A stretch of 18,194 nucleotides of DNA from CAYVAP01 sp964343195 (GTDB taxonomy: Bacteria > Bacteroidota > Bacteroidia > J057): contig CAYFIR010000131.1 in assembly GCA_964343195.1 (NCBI GenBank), positions 1-18,194 on the forward strand, given 5' to 3'. The translations under genes were made by a program, and so were the position numbers. Each line of letters opens with the position of its first letter. Position 1 is the first letter of the stretch. A model generated the notes under the pieces. That model ran no database searches. It saw nothing but the letters and a program-made list of their open reading frames with translations, and was not told the DNA's origin. Of this stretch, positions 6,745 through 15,427 are shown in pieces.

Positions 6745-8490
6745 ATGCGTGTATTTCCTCTTCTTCTCCTGGCTTTGTGGGTACTGACAGCCAGTTCCTG
6801 CAAAGACCAAACTCCTGCGGCAAATTCTGGTCAGGGTCCACATTTCCACCTCTCCCTCGCAGAAAACATTACCGATTCTTCTCTTGATGGAAGATTGCTA
6901 CTGCTCCTGGCTAAGGATGCCAGCGTCGAACCGAGGTTCCAGATCAATGATGGACCTTCAACAGGGCTGGTTTATGGAGCTGATGTTGAAGGCCTTGCTT
7001 CCGGTCAGGCGGTGGTAATTGACGCGGACACCTTTGGCTACCCCATCGAAAGCCTGGCCGATATTCCTCCGGGAGAGTATTACGTACAGGGACTACTTCA
7101 TGTGTATGAGACCTTTCACCTGAGTACCGGGCATACCGTCAAGCTTCCGATGGACAATAACGAGGGCCAGCACTGGAATACTTCTCCTGGAAATATTTAC
7201 AGCATCCCCCAAAAAATCACCGTCAATCCGTCCAAAACACAAACGCATCAAATTGTCCTGGACCAGATCATTCCCCCGATTGATTCCCCCGAAGACAGCA
7301 AGTACATCAAACATATCCGCATTCAAAGCGACCTGCTGACGGAGTTTTATGGCCGTCCCATGTACCTGGGAGCACACGTGTTGCTACCAGAAGGCTTCGA
7401 TGAGCATCCAGAGGCCAGCTATCCCCTCGCGGTGTTCCACGGGCACTTTCCCAGTGACTTCTGGGGGTGGCGCACTACCCCACCCGATCCAAATCTGGAG
7501 CCTGTTTACAGCGAACGCTTCGGCATCGACGGATACAACATCATCGAGCAGGAGCTCGCCTATCAACTCTATCAGGACTGGACCAGCGATACCTTTCCAC
7601 GGGTCATCGCCATCGAAATCCAGCATCCTACGCCTTATTACGACGATAGCTATGCCGTCAACTCCGCTGCACAGGGTCCATATGGAGACGCCATTACCTA
7701 TGAACTCATTCCCTATATCGAGCAAAAATTCCGGGGAATTGGCGAAGGATGGGCCCGTTTTCTTTATGGAGGATCGACAGGTGGCTGGGAAGCACTTGCC
7801 GCTCAGGTTTTCTATCCCGATGAGTACAACAGTTGCTATGCGGCTTGTCCCGATCCCATTGACTTTCGGGCCTACACCCTGGTCAACCTATATGAGGACG
7901 AGAACGCCTACTTCATGCCGGGAGAGTTCAAAAATGTCGAGCGCCCTGGTCACCGGGACTCGTTGGGCATCGTCAATTCAACCCTGCGCCAGTCATGCTA
8001 CCGGGAGTTGGCACTAGGAAGTCACGGCCGGAGCGGGCAGCAGTGGGACATCTGGCAGGCGACCTATTCTCCACTGGGAGAAGACGGCTACCCCAAGCCC
8101 ATTTGGGACAAATACACCGGCGAAATCGATCCGGAGGTAGCGGCCTACTGGCGTGAGCATTATGATTTGGCCTATATCATGAAGCGAGACTGGAATGAAC
8201 TGGGGCCCAAACTTCGGGGAAAAATCCATCTCTACTGCGGTGATATGGACAATTACTACCTCAACAATGCTGTCTATCTGGCCGAGGAAATACTGGAGAA
8301 TACCTCGAATCCCTATTACGAAGGAGAAGTGGACTATGGCGACCGTGCGGAGCACTGCTGGAATGGTGACCACACCCGAAGCAACGCCTACTCACGCCTG
8401 CGCTACCACCAGATGTTCATCCCCAAGTGGACCAAATGGGTGCAGGATCACGCTCCAACAGGTGCCGACCTGACGAGCTGGCGGTATTGA
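6745..8490 (+). CDS. Lipoprotein alpha/beta hydrolase (esterase-like)
   Basis: A 581-residue exported protein. The N-terminus has a basic residue, a hydrophobic stretch (about 4-14) and a lipobox LTASSC, with Cys19 as the likely lipidated residue. Residues about 30-190 look like a beta-rich domain. The C-terminal part resembles putative esterases of the alpha/beta hydrolase fold: PLAVFHGHFP, then the nucleophile elbow GGSTGG with Ser344, an acid candidate in GDMDNYY (Asp500 or Asp502) and a late histidine (His543, or His537). It probably acts at the cell surface or in the periplasm; the substrate is unknown. Several cysteines in the hydrolase part (for example 498 and 538) could pair. A small GCGCCC/GGGTGC hairpin (6713-6729) lies just before the start. 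No clear promoter was found in the 99-bp gap after the LuxR gene. Confidence 0.75.
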   Translation: MRVFPLLLLALWVLTASSCKDQTPAANSGQGPHFHLSLAENITDSSLDGRLLLLLAKDASVEPRFQINDGPSTGLVYGADVEGLASGQAVVIDADTFGYPIESLADIPPGEYYVQGLLHVYETFHLSTGHTVKLPMDNNEGQHWNTSPGNIYSIPQKITVNPSKTQTHQIVLDQIIPPIDSPEDSKYIKHIRIQSDLLTEFYGRPMYLGAHVLLPEGFDEHPEASYPLAVFHGHFPSDFWGWRTTPPDPNLEPVYSERFGIDGYNIIEQELAYQLYQDWTSDTFPRVIAIEIQHPTPYYDDSYAVNSAAQGPYGDAITYELIPYIEQKFRGIGEGWARFLYGGSTGGWEALAAQVFYPDEYNSCYAACPDPIDFRAYTLVNLYEDENAYFMPGEFKNVERPGHRDSLGIVNSTLRQSCYRELALGSHGRSGQQWDIWQATYSPLGEDGYPKPIWDKYTGEIDPEVAAYWREHYDLAYIMKRDWNELGPKLRGKIHLYCGDMDNYYLNNAVYLAEEILENTSNPYYEGEVDYGDRAEHCWNGDHTRSNAYSRLRYHQMFIPKWTKWVQDHAPTGADLTSWRY

Positions 8491-8542
8491 GGATGCCGCT
8501 ACCTTCGATGGAATAATTCGTATTTTTAGGAAAAGAAGTCGC

Positions 8543-9133
8543 ATGGCCATTACAGAACTTGATCAGCTTGACCTCGATAAATCCTATTCCTATGCAGACT
8601 ACCTGACCTGGCGTCTACAGGAGCGGCTCGAGCTACTTCGCGGAAAAATCGCATTGATGTCCCCGGCGCCCAATCTCTATCACCAGAAGATTGTGGGAAA
8701 GCTTCACATTTTTGTGGGCTCGTTTTTGCTACACCAGCCTTGCCAGGTTTTTGTGGCCCCTTTCGACGTCAGGCTTCCAATCGGGAAACATAGATCCAAC
8801 GAAGAAACCTACACTGTCGTCCAGCCCGACATTTGCGTGGTCTGCGATGACTCAAAACTGGACGAGCAGGGCTGCAAGGGGGCTCCTGATCTTGTGGTAG
8901 AAGTCCTGTCTCCCGGCAATACCCGTCGGGAAATGCGCGACAAATTCACCCTCTACGAAGAAGCCGGAGTTAAGGAATACTGGATGGTGGATCCCACCTA
9001 CCAAGCGGTGAATCGCTTTCTACTTAACGAAGAAGGCATCTTCATCGGCAAACGTCCCCTCACCGATCAGGAGATACTGAAAACAGACCTGTTACCCGGC
9101 CTCGAAATTGAATTGGCAGAGGTATTTGCGTGA
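8543..9133 (+). CDS. Uma2-family (DUF820) PD-(D/E)XK endonuclease-like protein
   Basis: A 196-residue protein of the Uma2 family, which has a restriction-endonuclease fold and is abundant in cyanobacteria and also found in Bacteroidota. Family marks are ERLELLRGKIALMSPAP (27-43), the conserved His47, PFDVRL (73-78), QPDI with Asp96, PDLVVEVLSPGN with Glu120, and KFTLYEEAGVKEYWMVDP starting at Lys134. These acidic and lysine residues form the putative metal site, so the protein looks intact. The biological role of the family is poorly defined. It lies 52 bp after the lipoprotein gene and 120 bp before another nuclease-fold gene. The start ATG has an AAAAGAAG purine stretch just upstream. Confidence 0.85.
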   Translation: MAITELDQLDLDKSYSYADYLTWRLQERLELLRGKIALMSPAPNLYHQKIVGKLHIFVGSFLLHQPCQVFVAPFDVRLPIGKHRSNEETYTVVQPDICVVCDDSKLDEQGCKGAPDLVVEVLSPGNTRREMRDKFTLYEEAGVKEYWMVDPTYQAVNRFLLNEEGIFIGKRPLTDQEILKTDLLPGLEIELAEVFA

Positions 9134-9223
9134 GGCCTCGTGGAGCTTTTATGTGGCCAGTTGATGGGTAGGATCACCGAATCGAGGCAGATTTCGGCCA
9201 AGAATATTTCCGGGTTAAATTCG

Positions 9224-9231
9224 TATGTTTG
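9224..9231 (+). promoter_or_regulatory. Candidate -7 box before the Rpn gene
   Basis: TATGTTTG fits TAnnTTTG exactly and lies 22 bp before the ATG at 9254. No TTTG was found at the expected distance upstream, so this is only half a promoter. Confidence 0.28.
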
Positions 9232-9253
9232 ATGAAAGAGATGCCGCGTTGTC

Positions 9254-10108
9254 ATGACCATCACCACCGATCGCTACATCAACCTTTTTACCGATTTCGG
9301 TTTCAAGAAGCTATTTGGGGAAGAACCCAACAAAGATCTGCTGATCGCCCTGCTCAATGATTTGTTAGGGAACAAGGAGCACATCACAGACCTTACTTAC
9401 CTAAAGAATGAGCGTCTTCCGGAAACTGAGGGCGACAGAAGGGCGGTTTACGACCTGTATTGTAGCAATGATCGCGGGGAGAAGTTCATTGTAGAGGTGC
9501 AGCGCGCCAAGCAGGAACACTTCAAAGACCGGAGCATTTACTACTCCACTTTTGCGATCCAGGAACAAGCGCGTCGGGGGCGTGAGTGGGCTTATGAGCT
9601 AAAAGGGGTATATACCATCGCCATCATGGATTTTGTATTTGATGAGCGATATCCCGACAAATACGAGCACCGCATCAAGCTCATGGACGAGGAAAATCAC
9701 GTGGTTTTTTGGGACAAGCTGACCTTCGTGTACCTTGAAATCCCCAAATTCAACAAAGAACTTTCCGATCTCCAGAACGATTTCGAGCGGTGGCTGTACG
9801 CCTTTCGCAACCTCCACCGCCTGCGACATATGCCCAAGGAACTGGAGACTGCTATTTTCAAAAAGCTCTTTGAAGTAGCCGAAATCGCCAGCATGGATGA
9901 CATAGAACGTGACAACTACCAGGAAAGCCTTAAAGAGTACCGCGACCTAAAAGCGGCTTTGGATACTTCTTTCAAGGAGGGCAAAGAGGAAGGAAGAAAG
10001 GAAGGCACAATACAAATCGCCCGCGCCATGCTCAAACAGGGAGAATCCATTGACAAAATCATCCAGTACACCGGACTCACCCAAGACGAAATCGAAGTGC
10101 TACGCTAG
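9254..10108 (+). CDS. Rpn-family recombination-promoting nuclease / PD-(D/E)XK transposase-like protein
   Basis: A 284-residue member of the Rpn (formerly putative transposase, PDDEXK) family. The start carries the typical FTDFGFKKLFG (12-22). The nuclease core shows YDLYC with Asp67 and the EVQ motif (Glu81, Gln83), then RSIYYSTFAIQEQARRG. The tail has the usual charged hinge KEGKEEGRKEG (241-251) and a small C-terminal domain, SIDKIIQYTGLTQDEIEVLR. E. coli Rpn proteins raise recA-independent recombination and some act in phage defence, with a C-terminal antitoxin made from an internal start. Here the hinge codons are rich in Shine-Dalgarno-like AAGGAGG and AAGGAAGG (9974-10005), and the only in-frame ATG behind them is at 10028 (Met259). 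All core residues appear intact. Confidence 0.86.
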   Translation: MTITTDRYINLFTDFGFKKLFGEEPNKDLLIALLNDLLGNKEHITDLTYLKNERLPETEGDRRAVYDLYCSNDRGEKFIVEVQRAKQEHFKDRSIYYSTFAIQEQARRGREWAYELKGVYTIAIMDFVFDERYPDKYEHRIKLMDEENHVVFWDKLTFVYLEIPKFNKELSDLQNDFERWLYAFRNLHRLRHMPKELETAIFKKLFEVAEIASMDDIERDNYQESLKEYRDLKAALDTSFKEGKEEGRKEGTIQIARAMLKQGESIDKIIQYTGLTQDEIEVLR

Positions 10109-10208
10109 GCTACACGCTGATAAACACCCTCATTTTCGATTCCAAAGACTAGCGAAAAACCCCAAAAACTCCGACCTTTGCGGCTTACCTCACACCAACT
10201 CCGCCGCA

Positions 10209-13200
10209 ATGATTGTATTCTTCGGTTCTCCATCTCAGCAGGTTTTCGCAGTTGAAATTTCTCATGAACTATCCGAAACTGACGCCCCAAAGCTCAGCTG
10301 GCTTTTCGGGAACCAGGCTCAGATTGATTCTCAGACACTCAACGGCCCTTTCATCGGACCACGCGCTGCCATGATTACTCCCTGGAGTACCAATGCGGTA
10401 GAGATCACCCAGAATATGGCCATCCAGGGCATCCGTCGGATCGAGCGATTCATGCCAGCAAAGGAAGGTGATGAATTCGACCCCATGTTATTTCAGCGCT
10501 ATGCGCAGTTGGATCAGGAGGTTTTCACCATTAACATCACCCCGGCGCCCATACAGCCGGTCGAAGATATAGCCGCCTACAACCAGTCCGAAGGCCTCGC
10601 CCTATCGTCCGAAGAGGTCGAGTACCTCCAGGACCTTTCCAAACGCCTGGGCCGCCCACTTACGGACTCTGAGGTGTTTGGCTTTTCGCAGGTCAACAGC
10701 GAACACTGCCGCCACAAGATTTTCAACGGCACCTTTGTCATCGACGGCGAGGAACAACCCCAGTCGCTGTTCAAACTCATCAAGGAGACTTCCAAAGCCA
10801 ATCCCAACAGCATCGTCTCGGCCTACAAAGACAACGTAGCCTTTGTCAAAGGCCCGAAAATCACCCAATTTTCGCCCGAAAAAGCCGATGTCCCCGACTG
10901 GTACCAGCGAAAGCCCATTAACTCAGTGCTTTCCATAAAAGCCGAGACCCACAATTTCCCGACCACCGTGGAGCCATTCAACGGAGCGGCGACCGGTTCT
11001 GGTGGAGAAATTCGCGACCGACTGGGCGGTGGACAAGGCTCTCTGCCACTGGCCGGAACCGCTGTTTACATGACGGCTTACTCTCGCCTGAAAGACAATC
11101 GCGCCTGGGAAGAAGCTTTTCCTGCGCGGAAATGGCTCTACCAGACACCGGTGGACATCCTCATCAAGGCTTCGAATGGAGCCTCCGACTTTGGGAATAA
11201 ATTTGGGCAACCGCTGATCAGTGGCTCGGTCCTGACCTTCGAGCAAAACGAAGGTGAGCGCAAACTCGGCTATGACAAAGTCATTATGCTCGCAGGTGGG
11301 GTCGGCTATGGCCGCGCCGAACAGGCAAAAAAGCACGTCCCCAAGGCTGGCGACCAGGTAGTCGTCATGGGAGGCGACAACTACCGCATCGGCATGGGCG
11401 GCGCTTCTGTTTCGTCTGCAGATACGGGCGCATTCGGAGCCGGGCTGGAACTGAACGCCGTGCAGCGCTCCAATCCCGAGATGCAAAAGCGCGTCGCCAA
11501 TGCCATTCGCGGCCTCGTGGAATCTGCCACCAATCCCATTATCTCCATCCACGACCACGGGGCGGGTGGGCACCTCAATAGCCTGTCCGAGTTGGTAGAA
11601 GAAAAAGGTGGAGTCATTTACCTCAACCGCCTACCCATCGGCGACCCGACTCTTTCTGCCAAGGAAATCATCGGCAATGAGTCTCAGGAGCGAATGGGGC
11701 TGATTGTTTCGCCAGAAGACCTCCCTACCCTCCAGGCCATTGCCGAACGCGAACGTGCCCCGATGTACGTGGTGGGTGAAGTAACCGGAGACATGCGCTT
11801 TTCTTTTGTAGATGAACACACAGGAGAAAAGCCCATGGATTTTGAGCTATCCGACATGTTCGGCAGCTCTCCCAAAACCATCATGGACGACCGCAAGGTG
11901 GCCAGAATTTACCCCGAGATTCCCTACGAAGCCTCTGATCTGTCCAATTATCTCGCCGCAGTTCTGAAGCTCGAAGCCGTAGCCTGTAAGGACTGGCTTA
12001 CCAATAAAGTGGACCGCTGTGTAGGGGGGCTGGTTGCCAAGCAACAGTGCGCGGGTCCGCTGCAACTGCCACTCAACAACTGCGGCGTCATGGCCCTCGA
12101 CTATGAAAGTGGACAGGGAATCGCCACGGCCATTGGCCACGCTCCTGTCAGCGGCCTGATTGATCCCATCGCAGGTTCCCGCAACTCCGTAGCAGAATCG
12201 CTCACCAACCTGGTCTGGGCACCGCTAAAAGACGGCCTCAAATCCGTTTCCCTGTCCGCCAACTGGATGTGGCCCTGCCGCAACGAGGGGGAGGATGCCC
12301 GCCTGTACGAGGCCGTAAAGGGACTCTCAGAATTTGCTATTGCGCTGGGAATCAACGTTCCTACGGGAAAGGACTCGCTGTCCATGAAGCAGAAATATCC
12401 CGATGGGGATGTACTGGCACCCGGTACCGTGATTGTATCGGCGGGGGGACACTGCGACGACATCACCCAAATCATTGAGCCTGTACTCAAGCCCGAAGCT
12501 GGCAAACTGTACTACCTGCCGTTGACCCAGGATGAGTTCAAGCTGGGAGGCTCTTCATTCGCCCAAATCCGAAACGCCATCGGGGACCAGGCACCTACCG
12601 TCCAGGACGCAGGCTACTTTTCCAAAGCTTTTGACGCGGTACAAACCCTGATTCGCGAGGGTCTGGTAGCAGCGGGGCATGACGTTTCCGCGGGTGGCCT
12701 GATCACCGCATTGCTGGAAATGTGCTTTGCTGATCCATCAGCGGGGCTGCAAGTGGACCTGAGTCAGCTTCAGGCAAAAGACCTGATCACCCTGCTTTTC
12801 TCGGAGAATGCAGCTCTGGTCATTCAGGCAAATGATGATCGCCTCGCCGCTCGCATGGAAGCATTGGGCCTGGTGACTTATGAAATCGGCCAGCCAGCCA
12901 ACGCAGGAAAACTGAGCCTGAAATACGGAGACGAGCGTCATGCCTTCGACGTCGCGAAGTACCGACAGGATTGGTACGAAACCTCCTGGTTGCTGGATCG
13001 CCATCAGACAACCCCCTCGCTGGCTGACGAGCGCTACGAAGGCTACATGCAGCAGCCATTGCACTACAGCTTCCCCAAGAAGTTTACGGGCAAAAAGCCC
13101 ACTCGCCCCACCAGGCGACCCAAGGCGGCGGTCCTCCGCGAAAAAGGCAGCAACTCTGAGCGGGAACTGGCCAACGCACTGTATCTGGCCGGATTCGACG

Positions 13201-13853
13201 TCAAGGATGTCCACATGACCGACCTGATCAGCGGTCGTGAGACGCTGGAGGATGTTCGTTTCCTGGGGGCCGTAGGCGGATTTTCCAACTCCGACGTACT
13301 GGGTTCTGCGAAAGGCTGGGCAGGAGCATTCCTCTACAACGAGAAAGCCAAGGCCGCACTGGATGGGTTCTTCGCCCGTGAGGACGTGCTGTCCATCGGC
13401 ATTTGCAACGGCTGTCAGCTCTTCATGGAGTTGAACCTGATCAACCCCGAGCACAGCCAGCAGGGCTTCATGCACCACAACAATTCGGGCAAGCACGAAA
13501 GTGCCTTCACCTCGGTAGAGATCATGCCCAACCATTCGGTGATGATGAAAGATCTTGCAGGATCACGCATGGGCATCTGGATCTCACACGGCGAAGGAAA
13601 ATTCTACCTACCGGAGGCTCCCTCCGCCTACCACATCGTGGCCAAGTACGGCTACGGGACCTACCCCGCCAATCCCAACGGCAGTGCTTACAACACCGCC
13701 ATGCTCGCCAGTGCGGATGGCCGCCACCTGGTGACCATGCCCCACCTGGAGCGCTCGACCTTCCCCTGGAACTGGGCCCATTACCCCGACGGACGTAAGG
13801 ACGAGGTATCGCCTTGGATCGAGGCATTCGTGAACGCACGGGAGTGGATGTAG
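10209..13853 (+). CDS. purL: Phosphoribosylformylglycinamidine synthase, single-chain
   Basis: This enzyme catalyses the fourth step of purine synthesis, converting FGAR to FGAM with ATP and glutamine. At 1214 residues it is the long form in which PurS-like, synthetase and glutaminase parts are fused. Visible are the linker NSEHCRHK (163-170), KAETHNFPTTVEPFNGAATG from Lys244, the second-half motif PTGKDSLSM (718-726), and a class I glutaminase domain with GICNGCQLF (nucleophile Cys1066) and MPHLER (His1179, Glu1181). The frame stays open upstream to an ATG at 10050, but that extension overlaps the Rpn gene and has no family likeness. The start at 10209 (MIVFFGSPSQQVFAVE) matches how Bacteroidota PurL proteins begin. 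The gene stands alone, and no purine riboswitch is seen in the 100-bp leader. Confidence 0.97.
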   Translation: MIVFFGSPSQQVFAVEISHELSETDAPKLSWLFGNQAQIDSQTLNGPFIGPRAAMITPWSTNAVEITQNMAIQGIRRIERFMPAKEGDEFDPMLFQRYAQLDQEVFTINITPAPIQPVEDIAAYNQSEGLALSSEEVEYLQDLSKRLGRPLTDSEVFGFSQVNSEHCRHKIFNGTFVIDGEEQPQSLFKLIKETSKANPNSIVSAYKDNVAFVKGPKITQFSPEKADVPDWYQRKPINSVLSIKAETHNFPTTVEPFNGAATGSGGEIRDRLGGGQGSLPLAGTAVYMTAYSRLKDNRAWEEAFPARKWLYQTPVDILIKASNGASDFGNKFGQPLISGSVLTFEQNEGERKLGYDKVIMLAGGVGYGRAEQAKKHVPKAGDQVVVMGGDNYRIGMGGASVSSADTGAFGAGLELNAVQRSNPEMQKRVANAIRGLVESATNPIISIHDHGAGGHLNSLSELVEEKGGVIYLNRLPIGDPTLSAKEIIGNESQERMGLIVSPEDLPTLQAIAERERAPMYVVGEVTGDMRFSFVDEHTGEKPMDFELSDMFGSSPKTIMDDRKVARIYPEIPYEASDLSNYLAAVLKLEAVACKDWLTNKVDRCVGGLVAKQQCAGPLQLPLNNCGVMALDYESGQGIATAIGHAPVSGLIDPIAGSRNSVAESLTNLVWAPLKDGLKSVSLSANWMWPCRNEGEDARLYEAVKGLSEFAIALGINVPTGKDSLSMKQKYPDGDVLAPGTVIVSAGGHCDDITQIIEPVLKPEAGKLYYLPLTQDEFKLGGSSFAQIRNAIGDQAPTVQDAGYFSKAFDAVQTLIREGLVAAGHDVSAGGLITALLEMCFADPSAGLQVDLSQLQAKDLITLLFSENAALVIQANDDRLAARMEALGLVTYEIGQPANAGKLSLKYGDERHAFDVAKYRQDWYETSWLLDRHQTTPSLADERYEGYMQQPLHYSFPKKFTGKKPTRPTRRPKAAVLREKGSNSERELANALYLAGFDVKDVHMTDLISGRETLEDVRFLGAVGGFSNSDVLGSAKGWAGAFLYNEKAKAALDGFFAREDVLSIGICNGCQLFMELNLINPEHSQQGFMHHNNSGKHESAFTSVEIMPNHSVMMKDLAGSRMGIWISHGEGKFYLPEAPSAYHIVAKYGYGTYPANPNGSAYNTAMLASADGRHLVTMPHLERSTFPWNWAHYPDGRKDEVSPWIEAFVNAREWM

Positions 13854-13863
13854 GGGAGGAAGA

Positions 13864-13887
13864 ATTCGTGATTCGTTATTCGTAATT
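13864..13887. repeat. Heptameric tandem repeat after purL
   Basis: Three complete units, ATTCGTG, ATTCGTT and ATTCGTA, are followed by ATT. The array begins 10 bp past the purL stop and lies just before the 284-bp array, which itself contains further GATTCGTA words. Confidence 0.65.
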
Positions 13888-13904
13888 GTGGGGTATGAAG
13901 CCAG

Positions 13905-14610
13905 CACAGGCGACCTAAACCGCGATTCGTAAAACTCGTGCCGACCACATAAACGCCGGATGCCAGCACAGGCGACCGCAGAGCGGTCTAACCTTTGTAG
14001 CATACCAGCGAATAAACCGAGCGACCCCAGCGGGGTCGGACATCAACACCCACTTACGCCCCTTTTGTCCGACCCCGAAAGGGTCGATCCACAACGTTGG
14101 ACAAGCGCTACAAAGCTTGAACCCCGATGGGGTTCGCGCCCATAGTGTTGCCGCCAACAAACGCCTGTACCAAATCGCATATCGCTCCCACAGGCGACCT
14201 AAACCGCGATTCGTACAACTCGTGCCGGCGACATCAACGCCTAATGCCAGCACAGGCGACCGCAGAGCGGTCTAACCTTTGTAGAAACCGAACGAATAAT
14301 AGAAGCGACCCCAGCGGGGTCGGACATCAACACCCACATACGCCCCTTTTGTCCGACCCCGAAAGGGTCGATCCACAACGTTGGACAAGCGCTACAAAGC
14401 TTGAACCCCGATGGGGTTCGCGCCCATAGTGTTGCCGCCAACAAACGCCTGTACCAAATCGCATATCGCTCCCACAGGCGACCTAAACCGCGATTCGTAC
14501 AACTCGTGCCGGCGACATCAACGCCTAATGCCAGCACAGGCGACCGCAGAGCGGTCTAACCTTTGTAGAAACCGAACGAATAATAGAAGCGACCCCAGCG
14601 GGGTCGGACA
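13905..14610. repeat. Tandem array of a hairpin-rich 284-bp unit (2.5 copies)
   Basis: Units start at 13905, 14189 and 14473; the third is cut short at 14610. The segment 14055-14326 recurs without any difference at 14339-14610 (272 bp), while the first 150 bp of copy 1 differ from copy 2 at a number of positions. Each unit carries hairpins GACCGC-AGA-GCGGTC (13974-13988), GACCCC-AGC-GGGGTC (14023-14037), GACCC-CGAAA-GGGTC (14071-14085) and GAACCCC-GAT-GGGGTTC (14119-14135). Longer-range pairs are CTTTGTAG with CTACAAAG, GGGGTCGGAC with GTCCGACCCC, and CGCCTGT with ACAGGCG. Frames within it are by-products of the repeat. It resembles clustered REP/BIME elements, and no transposase gene is nearby. 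Confidence 0.9.
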
Positions 14611-14621
14611 ACAATACCCTC

Positions 14622-15254
14622 ATGAACCCCCATTCACCCCTCTACCCCATTTGGCTGAAGCTGTGCCAGCGATATGGCTCCACTCAAGAGCTGATCGATT
14701 CCCTCTGGCAAGAAATTCAGCAGGCCTATTCCTCCCCCGACCGCCACTACCACAACCTGGAGCACCTCGCGGCGATGATCCGGCTGTTTCAGGAGTATGA
14801 GGAAGAATTGGAAGACCCGGATGCGGTGCTATTCGCGATATTTTACCATGACATCGTCTATGAGGTGATGCGACAGGACAATGAAGCACAAAGTGCTGCT
14901 TTCGCGGCGGAGCGCCTGCCCAGGCTTGGGGTTTCGGCAAAAGTGATCGAACGCTGCTCCCAGCTCATTCTCGCGACCAAAGCCCATGACCGCGCTGAGG
15001 ACTCGGACACCCAGTACCTGCTGGATTTCGACCTCGCCATCCTCGGGGCGGAGCCGGAGGCCTATCGGCGCTATACCGAGCAGATTCGGGCGGAGTATGC
15101 CATCTATCCCGATGAGCTATACCGTCCGGGCCGGAAGCAAGTGCTGGAGCATTTTCTGGCAAAAGACAGCATTTTTCAGACTGGGGAATTTCAGAACAGG
15201 CTGGAAGAAAGGGCTCGGCAGAATCTCCGCTGGGAGCTAAGTTTTCTTGAATAA
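14622..15254 (+). CDS. HD-superfamily metal-dependent phosphohydrolase (COG4339-like)
   Basis: A 210-residue helical cytoplasmic protein. The metal-binding HD pattern is visible as HYHNLEHL (His44, His48), FYHDIVYEV (His76, Asp77) and later acidic and histidine residues (His122; Asp135 or Asp137 in LDFDLAILG). The spacing fits the predicted metal-dependent HD hydrolases often found as lone genes; the substrate is unknown, with a nucleotide or phosphoester likely. The stretch RYTEQIRAEYAIYPDELYRPGR is typical of this group. The ATG is only 11 bp past the end of the 284-bp repeat array, so the promoter must lie in the repeats or come from read-through of purL. No Shine-Dalgarno sequence is visible. 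Confidence 0.85.
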   Translation: MNPHSPLYPIWLKLCQRYGSTQELIDSLWQEIQQAYSSPDRHYHNLEHLAAMIRLFQEYEEELEDPDAVLFAIFYHDIVYEVMRQDNEAQSAAFAAERLPRLGVSAKVIERCSQLILATKAHDRAEDSDTQYLLDFDLAILGAEPEAYRRYTEQIRAEYAIYPDELYRPGRKQVLEHFLAKDSIFQTGEFQNRLEERARQNLRWELSFLE

Positions 15255-15427
15255 ACTTCGCTCACGCCTGGAGTCTGTCCGGTGTGACCCCTTCCCGGAC
15301 TCTGTCCGCTCCGACACACGTTTTTTACTGCGGAATCTGCGGTCAGAGACCGGGAATTACTGACACTGGACCGTAGCTCCGCAAATGGATTTTGAATACA
15401 TGATTTCTGAAAGTGCTATTTCGCCTC

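Noticed and set aside
10050..10208. N-terminal extension of the purL frame
   Set aside because: It overlaps the end of the Rpn gene and has no likeness to PurL; the start at 10209 matches the family N-terminus.
10109..10208. Purine riboswitch or PurR-type site before purL
   Set aside because: The 100-bp leader shows no aptamer-like helices or clear operator dyad.
12738..13535. 265-residue minus-strand frame
   Set aside because: It is antisense to the glutaminase end of purL, which has clear motifs.
13905..14610. CRISPR-like array
   Set aside because: The unit is 284 bp and nearly all of it repeats; there are no short repeats with unique spacers and no cas genes.
13915..14800. Several frames of 98-131 residues with repeated peptide in the 284-bp array
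   Set aside because: They repeat with the DNA period on both strands and span hairpins, as expected for non-coding repeats.
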